Shown here: positions 44,037-50,627 of the stretch, one piece after another | How positions within the stretch are numbered: position 1 is the first letter of the stretch | Layout: each line of letters opens with the position of its first letter | Assembly: GCF_000515215.1 (NCBI RefSeq) | Contig: NZ_KI911557.1 | Coordinates: forward strand, 4,831,741-4,895,740 | Direction of reading: 5' to 3' | Source of the DNA: Methylomonas sp. 11b | GTDB taxonomy: Bacteria > Pseudomonadota > Gammaproteobacteria > Methylococcales > Methylomonadaceae | DNA length: 64,000 nt | The notes under the pieces: generated by a model | What the model saw: the letters and a program-made list of their open reading frames with translations, nothing else | Database searches by the model: none | What the model was told of the DNA's origin: nothing | Translations under genes and position numbers: made by a program

Positions 44037-44479
44037 TTATCACGCGCAAACCGCGTCCTGAGCCGCTCAATCGCGTCAGCAGACTTCGTGGCAGCTCTCA
44101 ATACGGATTCTAAGCCAGGCTTCCAATGCGTCAATCGTTCAGTCTCGTGGTGCCAGTGAAACACGTGTGGCTCAACACTCCCATCCACAACACGCGCTAC
44201 TAAGTGATTTCCCGTTCCGTTTGAGGCGAGGGCAATCATCCCAAGCTCGCGAATGCGCTTTCCTCAAGCGCCACGCAAATTCTCATACGTAATCGCACCG
44301 GCCGTCTTCCTCGGGTTGGAGGGATCGAACACGGGAAAGAATCTCCATCCACCGGGCAATTCATTGCAGTTATTGATGCTCCAAATGGCTTTTAGCTCCG
44401 CAGGAAACACAACGCCAAGCTCTGCCTCGGCGCTATGTATGAGCTCTTCGGTCGCAAACTCGCGATGATGTTTAGTCAT
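44030..44479 (-). pseudogene. SMI1/KNR4 family protein interrupted by an in-frame TGA
   Basis: From ATG 44479: MTKHHREFATEELIHSAEAE, then LGVVFPAELKAIWSINNCNE, a typical SMI1/KNR4 N-terminus. After AITYENLRGA there is TGA (44266-44264). The same frame then continues GKRIRELGMIALASNGTGNH, VEPHVFHWHHETERLTHW and so on to 44030, the expected C-terminal half. So one nonsense codon splits a 149-codon gene; no frameshift is involved. These proteins are common immunity proteins in contact-dependent toxin systems and are frequent integron cassettes. The downstream half could restart at an internal Met (44239). Confidence 0.8.
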
Positions 44480-44482
44480 AAG

Positions 44483-44555
44483 GTCTAACTAGTTGTTAAG
44501 CGGTTTCCGTATATCACCAAGCAAATACGCACTTTTTCAATAACTGATTGGTTAG
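44483..44555 (-). other. attC-like recombination site
   Basis: On the minus strand it ends CCGCTTAACAACTAGTTAGA, then C, giving a perfect GTTRRRY core (GTTAGAC) four bases before the SMI1 ATG. The other end reads GCTAAC. The ~73-base spacing is in the range of attC sites, but internal symmetry is poor. Confidence 0.35.
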
Positions 44556-44743
44556 CATGCAATTTTCCTGTCTGTATACCACTGGGCAACCAAAACCAAT
44601 GACCGTTAACGGAGCAATTTGCGTCATTGAATCACTGGATCGACCGACTGCAACAGGGCTTGTGTTCGCTGCCAGTTTATTCGATTTTTCTCCCAACAAC
44701 ACCATCGCCCTGCCGGAAAATCTGTGGCATCGAATCGTAAGGT

Positions 44744-44761
44744 GCCGCCATCCCTGGCGGC
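44744..44761. terminator. Strong hairpin upstream of the hmuV end
   Basis: GCCGCCA-TCCC-TGGCGGC, perfect 7-bp GC-rich stem followed on the plus strand by TGTTGTTAA. It lies ~80 bases beyond the hmuV stop, so it may end the long heme transcript, although the U-tract is weak. Confidence 0.4.
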
Positions 44762-44839
44762 TGTTGTTAACGCATTCGTCCGAACACGCTAAAACGGATA
44801 TTCCGGCTTAATCGAGCTACAGCCGTATCGCCGACTTTC

Positions 44840-45655
44840 TCATTGCGCCGGAATACCCGGCGCGGTTTGCCGTTGCGGAATCACCAACGGCGCGTCCGGG
44901 ATTTGCGGATGACTACTGATGCTGACCGGGTAAGCGAACACTTGCCGGATCAGCTTGCTGTTCAGGGTTTGCGCGGGCGTGCCGATGGCGGCCAGCCGGC
45001 CTTGATGCAATAGCGCGATACGGTCGGCGTATAGCGCGGCCAGGTTCAGGTCGTGCAAGACCGCCAGCACGCCAGCCTGTTGTTCATCCGCGAAGCGGCG
45101 GGCGATGGCCAACACCGCGTGCTGGTGGGCCAGGTCCAGCGCCGAGGTCGGTTCGTCCAGCAACAAATAGCGGTGCAGCGGGTCTTGTGGCTCCCAGATT
45201 TGCGCCAGCACCCGCGCCAGTTGCACCCGCTGGCGTTCGCCGCCGGACAGCGTGGTGTAGATGCGTTCGGCCAGATGGCCGGTATCGGTCATCGCCAGTG
45301 CATGTTCGGCGATGGCCCGATTTTGCGCGGCGCTGTGGCTTTTGCGTTGCGGGCTGCGGCCCATTAGGGCCACTTCGCGCACCGTGAAGCGGAATGCCAG
45401 CCCGGAGCTTTGCGGCAACACGCCGCGCAGCAACGCCGCTCGCTGCGGCGGCCATGCGGCCAGCGGCCGGCCGTTCATCGTCACTTGGCCGGCGAACGGC
45501 GCCAACTCGCCGCTGATGGCCCGTAGCAGGCTGGATTTGCCGGCGCCGTTCGGGCCGGCCACGGCCAGTACTTCGCCGGGGCGCAGCTCCAGCGTCACGC
45601 CGTCCAGCAAGGTTTTCGCGCCGACGCGTAAGCTCAGGTCTATGGCTTGCAGCAT
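44840..45655 (-). CDS. hmuV: Heme ABC transporter ATP-binding protein
   Basis: 271 residues. Walker A is GPNGAGKSSLL, the Q-loop is in GVLPQSSGLAF, the signature is TLSGGERQRVQLARVL, and Walker B is RYLLLDEPTSALDL followed by the H-loop in VLAVLHDLNLAA. The sequence pattern and the partner genes hmuU and hmuT identify HmuV, which powers heme import across the inner membrane. Its start is one base after the hmuU stop. It is the last gene of the heme cluster. Confidence 0.95.
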   Translation of the reverse strand: MLQAIDLSLRVGAKTLLDGVTLELRPGEVLAVAGPNGAGKSSLLRAISGELAPFAGQVTMNGRPLAAWPPQRAALLRGVLPQSSGLAFRFTVREVALMGRSPQRKSHSAAQNRAIAEHALAMTDTGHLAERIYTTLSGGERQRVQLARVLAQIWEPQDPLHRYLLLDEPTSALDLAHQHAVLAIARRFADEQQAGVLAVLHDLNLAALYADRIALLHQGRLAAIGTPAQTLNSKLIRQVFAYPVSISSHPQIPDAPLVIPQRQTAPGIPAQ

Positions 45656-45656
45656 G

Positions 45657-46751
45657 TCAATGGCCCATCAATTTTTGCCGGAACAGCAGCCACAGAAAAA
45701 ACGGGCTGCCGAGCAGGCCGGTGACGATGCCAATTGGAATCTCGGCCGGCGCCGCCAACGTGCGGGCCAGATAGTCGGCGCAGATCAGCAGCAAAGCGCC
45801 GAGTAGCGCCGACGCGGGTAATAGCCCGCGGTGGTCCGGCCCCAGTGCCAGCCGCAATAGATGCGGCACCACCAGGCCTATGAATCCGATCACGCCGGAC
45901 AAGGCCACCGCCGCGCCGACGCCAAGCGCGACCAAGGCCACCACGCCGGTTTTGATGCGTTCGACCGGAAATCCCAAATGGCCAGCTTCGGCCTCGCCGA
46001 GCAGCAAGGCGTTCAAGGCATCGGCCAGCCACGGCAACAGCAGCAAACTGGCCAGTAAAAACGGCGCGCCGATGGCGACGCCGTCCCAGCCGGCGCCGTT
46101 CAGGCTGCCCAGGCTCCAGAAGGTCAAGCTGCGCAATTGGTCGTCGTCGGCCAGATAGACCAGTAAGCCGGTGGCCGAGCCGGCCAGCGCGTTGATAGCA
46201 ATGCCGGACAGTAACAGCGAGGCTACGTCCAGCCGCTCGCCGCTGTCGGCCAGCCGGTACACCAGCCAACTGACCGCAAAGCCGCCAACTATGGCCGCGA
46301 CCGGCAATAAATAGGCGCCGAATGCGCCGGCTACAGCGCCAAACAGACTGTCGCGCAAAACGATGACAGCCGCCGCGGCCAGCGCCGCGCCGCTGGAAAC
46401 GCCGATCAAGGCCGGATCGGCCAGCGGATTGCGGAATAAACCCTGCATCGCCGCGCCGGACGCGGCCAAGGCTCCCCCGACCAGCAATCCCAACACCAGG
46501 CGCGGCGCGCGAATCGCCAACAGCACCGCTTGCTGGTCGGCGCCGAACGGCCAGGGCAGGGCGATACCCAAGCGGTCGGCGACGATGGCGACGGCCTGGC
46601 CGGCCGAGATGACGACCGCGCCGCTGCCGAGTGCGGCCAAAGCGGCGATAACCAGCAGCAATGCCAGCAGCCAGCACAGGCCGGCGCGGCTCAATGCCGG
46701 CTTCAGCCGAAGACGCGGTCCGGCCGTCGCCATCACGGCATGAACGGTCAT
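45657..46751 (-). CDS. hmuU: Heme ABC transporter permease
   Basis: 364 residues with about ten membrane spans, FecCD/BtuC type: AIRAPRLVLGLLVGGALAAS, GAAMQGLFRNPLADPALIGV and SGVIGFIGLVVPHLLRLALG. This is the usual permease architecture for heme, B12 and siderophore importers; the neighbours make it heme. Its ATG overlaps the hmuT stop by four bases (ATGA), and hmuV follows after one base. High GC here produces long overlapping frames that are not genes. Confidence 0.95.
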   Translation of the reverse strand: MTVHAVMATAGPRLRLKPALSRAGLCWLLALLLVIAALAALGSGAVVISAGQAVAIVADRLGIALPWPFGADQQAVLLAIRAPRLVLGLLVGGALAASGAAMQGLFRNPLADPALIGVSSGAALAAAAVIVLRDSLFGAVAGAFGAYLLPVAAIVGGFAVSWLVYRLADSGERLDVASLLLSGIAINALAGSATGLLVYLADDDQLRSLTFWSLGSLNGAGWDGVAIGAPFLLASLLLLPWLADALNALLLGEAEAGHLGFPVERIKTGVVALVALGVGAAVALSGVIGFIGLVVPHLLRLALGPDHRGLLPASALLGALLLICADYLARTLAAPAEIPIGIVTGLLGSPFFLWLLFRQKLMGH

Positions 46752-47647
46752 CGGCCGGCACCCGCGTCGGCGGCTACTGCCGGTTCGTCGTGCAGTCGTT
46801 TGGCCAGTTCCAGCACCGCCTGACCGCTGTGCAAGCCAAAGCCGAGCAAGGCCAGGGTATCGACCACGAAGACTTTACGCTGCCGGCCGGCTGGGGTTTG
46901 GGCGATGCCGGGTTGTCGGTAGAACGCCTCCAGACCGCCGATGGCGTTGGCGACCACGTCGGTTAACAAAATCACGTCCGGCGCGGCGGCGATCATCGCT
47001 TCCGTGCCGATGGGTTTGTTGCCTTGCAGTTCGCCGGCAGCATTGCGGGCGCCGGCCAGCGCCAACACCGCGTCGGCGGCGGTGCCGCGGCCGGATGCCA
47101 GCGGTGCGCCGTGAGCCGCCGCCATCAAAAACAGCACCTTGGGTTGTTCACGGCTTTGCGCGCGCCACTGCGCTAACCTGTCGAAGTCGGCTTGCACTTG
47201 GCCGGCCAGTTCCCGGCCTTGCTCTGGTTTATCCAGCAAGCCGGCAATCGCGCCGATTTTGGCGGCAATGCCGGCGGCGGAATAATCTTCGGCCAGCGTT
47301 TCGATACGCACGCCGGCCGCGCGCAATTGTTCCAGCACCGCCGGCGGCCCGGCGTGGGCGCTGGCCAGCAGCAGGTCGGGACGCAGCGACAGAACGCCTT
47401 CGGCCGACAGCGTGCGCATGTAGCCGACTTGCGGCAGCGCCTGGGCGGTGGCCGGCATCAGGCTGGTGCTATCGACGCCGACCAGGTGCTCGGCGCCGTC
47501 CAGGGCGTAGACGATTTCGGTCAACGCGCCGCCGACCGAGACGATGCGGCCCGGCCCGGCGGCGGCCGGCACGACGGCCGATAGCCAGAGGACGGCCGCG
47601 CATGCCGCTTGCGCAAGTTTATGGCTTAGGGATGTGGTCTGTTTCAT
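46748..47647 (-). CDS. hmuT: Heme ABC transporter periplasmic binding protein
   Basis: 299 residues. Signal peptide MKQTTSLSHKLAQAACAAVL through AVVPAAAG; then RIVSVGGALTEIVYALDGAE, LVGVDSTSLMPATAQALPQV, GYMRTLSAEGVLSLRPDLLL and a C-terminal LLGFGLHSGQAVLELAKRLH. It belongs to the TroA-like type III binding proteins, HmuT branch, delivering heme to HmuU. It overlaps hmuU by four bases and lies ~100 bases after hugZ. Confidence 0.94.
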   Translation of the reverse strand: MKQTTSLSHKLAQAACAAVLWLSAVVPAAAGPGRIVSVGGALTEIVYALDGAEHLVGVDSTSLMPATAQALPQVGYMRTLSAEGVLSLRPDLLLASAHAGPPAVLEQLRAAGVRIETLAEDYSAAGIAAKIGAIAGLLDKPEQGRELAGQVQADFDRLAQWRAQSREQPKVLFLMAAAHGAPLASGRGTAADAVLALAGARNAAGELQGNKPIGTEAMIAAAPDVILLTDVVANAIGGLEAFYRQPGIAQTPAGRQRKVFVVDTLALLGFGLHSGQAVLELAKRLHDEPAVAADAGAGR

Positions 47648-47749
47648 GTTGGGGTTTTAGATGCTCTCTACAAATCAAAAGTCGGCGCGAGTCGCGACCA
47701 AGTCCTTCCTACCGAATGCCTAGCCTCCGCGCATTACGTGGTTTTGCAA

Positions 47750-48295
47750 TTAAGCCGGGGCATCGGCTTCCGCTTCGGCTTTCCGCTGTTTATGGCCGAC
47801 ATCGTTGACGTGGCGGATTTGAGCCAGATCGTCGCCTTGAATCGAAAATGCCTTGGCAAAGCCTTGCACGAAACTGCCGCGTTGCGGACGGATAAAGAAC
47901 AGATGAAAGTCCTGCATGTTTTGTAACTGTTTTATGAACGCGCCGAATTTTTCCTCGAATAAGCCCATGATGTAGGCGAAAGCGTCGGTATCGCGGTCGA
48001 TCTCGCCGGCCAAGCAGTGATAGGTAACCCGCTGCCGGGCGAACAAATGCGCGGCTTTGTCCTCGTCCTCGACGAACAACAGACAAACCCGGCCGTTGTG
48101 CAACAGGTTTTGGGTGTGAGCCGATAGTTCGCTGACATACACGTAATATTGGCCGTCGTGCCGCACATAGGCGGCGTAACTGGCTTCGGGTTCGCCGGAG
48201 GCGCTGACCGTGGCCATTAGCGCGGAGGAAAATGTTTGCGGCAGTGCGGTATAGGCTGCTCTGACTTGTTCGAGATCGATGGTCTTGTGGTTCAT
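47750..48295 (-). CDS. hugZ: HugZ/HutZ family heme utilisation protein
   Basis: 181 residues from ATG 48295 (MNHKTIDLEQVRAAYTALPQ), preceded by CAGGA; a start at 48322 would add nine residues. The split-barrel flavin-reductase-like fold is seen in ALMATVSASGEPEASYAAYV, YYVYVSELSAHTQNLLHNGR and VCLLFVEDE. The C-terminal FVQGFAKAFSIQGDDL corresponds to the heme-contacting loop of HugZ/HutZ, which degrade heme to biliverdin-like products. It lies between hmuS and hmuT. Its tail is rich in Glu and Ala. Confidence 0.9.
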   Translation of the reverse strand: MNHKTIDLEQVRAAYTALPQTFSSALMATVSASGEPEASYAAYVRHDGQYYVYVSELSAHTQNLLHNGRVCLLFVEDEDKAAHLFARQRVTYHCLAGEIDRDTDAFAYIMGLFEEKFGAFIKQLQNMQDFHLFFIRPQRGSFVQGFAKAFSIQGDDLAQIRHVNDVGHKQRKAEAEADAPA

Positions 48296-48364
48296 GCGGG
48301 GTTCCTGGTGTGGGGGTATCAATAAAACGTATCGGTTTACGGGTTTAGGTAGCGATGCAAAATG

Positions 48365-49378
48365 CTAGGAACCTCCCGTAACCGCCAAGGCCAGTAGCAA
48401 GTCGCGCCAGAAAACGCTTTCGCCGTCGGTTTCGTCGTAACCGCCGAAGACGGAGGCGATGGTCTGTTGGTTTTGGCCGCGAATCAGCAGACCGGTCAAA
48501 GCCTGTTGCCCGCAAGTGAGTTGGACGATGTCCGCGCCGGCCACGGCCATTTCGTTAAGATGCAGATTGAAATCCCGGTCCAGAACATTGAACCAGGGTC
48601 CGGTAATTTTCAGGTTTTGAATCGGGCCGTCGTGCAATTGCATCGCGCCGGGATTGCCGACTAGAACTTGTATCGGCAACAGCAGTTCCGCCAGTTGGAG
48701 CATGAGCTCGCGTAGTGCCGGTACGGCAATCCGGCCGGTGACGACAGCCTCGGTCGTGTCGGCTAGCAGCAAGCGCCGCCAGTGCTCCGGTAAATCCTTG
48801 GATGGGGCGATGGCGCCAAGCGCCGGCTTGGCGCCATCGGTGGGTAGTGCCAGATTGGGCGACTGATCGTCGGCACGAAAGATGTCGATCAAGCGCCGGT
48901 AAAGGCCGGCATCGGAATGCTCGGTGAGATAAATCTTGTGCACGGCTTCGCCGCCTGAGTCGAAAAATTGCAGGCTGTGGCGCGGGCCGAGATGCGTTTC
49001 TTCCATCACTGCGAAACCCGAATGCCAAACGCCGGTCGATAGGCACAGTTCGATATGGTGTCCGGTAATCAGGATAAAGTCGCCGCATGGGCATATGTCC
49101 TCGTAGAGCCCGGTTTTTTCGTGCACCGCAAAAGCGTTGCGGGTCAAAGCCATCACCGGACCCAGCGTGCCAACCGCGCTCAGCAGCGCGGGCCAGTGTT
49201 CCCGCAAACGGGTGACCCGGTTGCCGCAGTCGGTTGCCAGCAGTTCGGCTTCGCTGACGCCCAAAGTCGCCGCGGCGTCGCGAATCCGCATATGCGGGTG
49301 ATCGGCGCGCAGGTCTTGCCAAGCTTGTTTCAAAGTGTCCGCGCTGGATTCGGGATGTTTAATCATGGATTTTGCCAT
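48365..49378 (-). CDS. hmuS: HmuS/HemS-type hemin-degrading factor
   Basis: 337 residues, close to the HemS/HmuS norm of ~345. It has two tandem repeats of the ChuX/HutX fold. The first holds GPVMALTRNAFAVHEKTGLY and a following GHHIELCLSTGVW; the second holds GNPGAMQLHDGPIQNLKITG with PWFNVLDRDFNLHLN. These proteins bind heme in the cytoplasm and transfer or degrade it. Together with hugZ the locus encodes two heme-handling enzymes. Confidence 0.93.
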   Translation of the reverse strand: MAKSMIKHPESSADTLKQAWQDLRADHPHMRIRDAAATLGVSEAELLATDCGNRVTRLREHWPALLSAVGTLGPVMALTRNAFAVHEKTGLYEDICPCGDFILITGHHIELCLSTGVWHSGFAVMEETHLGPRHSLQFFDSGGEAVHKIYLTEHSDAGLYRRLIDIFRADDQSPNLALPTDGAKPALGAIAPSKDLPEHWRRLLLADTTEAVVTGRIAVPALRELMLQLAELLLPIQVLVGNPGAMQLHDGPIQNLKITGPWFNVLDRDFNLHLNEMAVAGADIVQLTCGQQALTGLLIRGQNQQTIASVFGGYDETDGESVFWRDLLLALAVTGGS

Positions 49379-49438
49379 TACGCTGAGCTCCGTTAAGCGA
49401 ATGCGCTGTATGTTTCCAAGTCAGCGCAGGTTAGGGAC

Positions 49439-49470
49439 TTTGCAGCCGGGCCGCGCGGCCCGGCTGCAAA
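49439..49470. terminator. 32-bp perfect palindrome after the PEP-CTERM gene
   Basis: A perfect palindrome reading TTTGCAGCCGGGCCGC on each strand, 18 bases past the stop at 49489. It is very GC-rich with no loop to speak of. It probably terminates or stabilises the PEP-CTERM transcript before hmuS. Confidence 0.6.
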
Positions 49471-49488
49471 GCGTTTACAGGTCGACGT

Positions 49489-50220
49489 TTACGCCGCCAG
49501 GCCTTTTTTACGATTTAAACCCAGCAAGCCCATGAAGCCGGCGCCGAATAGCCATACTGCCGCGGGCAGCGGCACACTGGTTACGGGATCGGTGCTGGGG
49601 CCGATGTCGATAGCCACTTGACCCAAACTCAAGCTATGTCCGGCACTGTTAAACGAGAACAGATAATTGCTTGCCGGTCCGGATAAGTCCCAATAGGCCA
49701 GGTATTGCACCAGTTCGACAGGGCCGAACGAACTTTCGTAGTCGTCATCGTAGAAAGTTTGCGTCGTAAAGGTAGGCGCTACACCATTAAGTAACAGGCT
49801 GTTGTAGTCCATCTGTATGCCCCAGGTTTCGAATTGCAATGCCGCTCTTAATGGCTCGTTGTTGGTAGAGCCGCTTAGCGAAGCCGTGAAATTCTCGGTG
49901 ACGCTGAAGCTGTACAAATTGCCCGATCCGGCCGCGAATGTGCCGGCGTTCCAGCCGATATTGGCGTCGGTGGTGCCGGCGCTGCCCACGTCCGCCGCTG
50001 CGGTGCGGATGCCGGGATAAGAGTTATCCACGAAGCTGTCCCATTCCGCATACAGCGTGCCGGCATCGCCACGGTTCCAGTTGCCCCAGCTGGCTTCGCT
50101 TGGGGTGTCGAAGCCGTAGCCGGCGGCGTAAGGGTCGGGACCATTGGTCAAGTCAGCCGAAGCGCTACCGGAAACGGCCAACAGGCCGGCGATTAAGGTC
50201 AGTTTTTGTGCAGTTTTCAT
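49489..50220 (-). CDS. PEP-CTERM (VPLPA type) exported protein
   Basis: 243 residues. Signal peptide MKTAQKLTLIAGLLAVSGSA, then SA. A Gly/Ser/Asn-rich body contains NWNRGDAGTLYAEWDSFVDN and YAAGYGFDTPSEASWG. The C-terminus carries VPLPAAVWLFGAGFMGLLGL plus NRKKGLAA, the tripartite VPLPA-CTERM sorting signal for exosortase. Such proteins are usually tied to exopolysaccharide or the cell surface. Its place inside the heme cluster, between hmuS and the receptor genes, is unusual and suggests surface heme capture (inference); no heme-binding motif is obvious. Confidence 0.88.
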   Translation of the reverse strand: MKTAQKLTLIAGLLAVSGSASADLTNGPDPYAAGYGFDTPSEASWGNWNRGDAGTLYAEWDSFVDNSYPGIRTAAADVGSAGTTDANIGWNAGTFAAGSGNLYSFSVTENFTASLSGSTNNEPLRAALQFETWGIQMDYNSLLLNGVAPTFTTQTFYDDDYESSFGPVELVQYLAYWDLSGPASNYLFSFNSAGHSLSLGQVAIDIGPSTDPVTSVPLPAAVWLFGAGFMGLLGLNRKKGLAA

Positions 50221-50366
50221 GGTTGGTTTCCTATGTGAGTAAATTGACGCATCTCTTCACCGCGAAGACGATCCGTTGCTGTCGTCAAAAATAGCTTCCG
50301 CCGCTTCGGCCCCGTGCCGGCTATCCGCGCTGGCCAATGGCCTTTGCGGTGGCGGAAATTTAAAAC

Positions 50367-50627
50367 TCAGTGCGGCTCTCGGCATCCGAGCAGCGGGTTG
50401 GTGTCGCGATTGCCGTTCGGCGCGTCTTGCACCTGAAAGTCCAGGACATAGCGGTACTGTTTGCCGCAATAGATGATCACTTCCTTTTGCCCGCGTTTTA
50501 ACAAGCGCATCTCTATCCGCAATTCGCCAAAGCCTTCGTGCTCCAGCAATTCTTCGAACAGTGTTTCCAATTTTTTTTGGGCCTCTTTCTTGGCCCTGTA
50601 TCCCTTGGTCATAAGATTTTTCTCCAT
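50367..50627 (-). CDS. Small protein coupled to the heme receptor, unknown
   Basis: 86 residues from ATG 50627, whose A is shared with the TGA stop of the receptor gene (TGATG), so translation is coupled; Met6 is an alternative start. MTKGYRAKKEAQKKLETLFE and a following ELRIEMRLLKRGQKEVIIYC show an N-terminal charged helix then beta strands; the C-terminus is GNRDTNPLLGCREPH. It has no signal or span. I do not recognise a family. The linkage suggests a cytoplasmic helper in heme uptake. Confidence 0.65.
   Translation of the reverse strand: MEKNLMTKGYRAKKEAQKKLETLFEELLEHEGFGELRIEMRLLKRGQKEVIIYCGKQYRYVLDFQVQDAPNGNRDTNPLLGCREPH

Larger units (their letters stand above)
44480..44839. other. Intergenic region between cassette-like genes and hmuV
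   Basis: 360 bases. It has an attC-like segment at 44483-44555 and a strong hairpin GCCGCCA-TCCC-TGGCGGC (44744-44761). Overlapping frames on both strands (44514-44705 minus; 44557-44811 plus, MQFSCLYTTGQPKPMTVNGA...) show no recognisable domain, and I do not call them genes. Confidence 0.5.

Noticed and set aside
44557-44811. Plus-strand frame starting MQFSCLYTTG
   Set aside because: It overlaps the attC-like segment's edge and a strong hairpin, and no domain is recognisable.
45640-46761. 373-codon minus-strand frame overlapping hmuU
   Set aside because: Arg/Gly-rich shadow of the high-GC permease gene in another frame.
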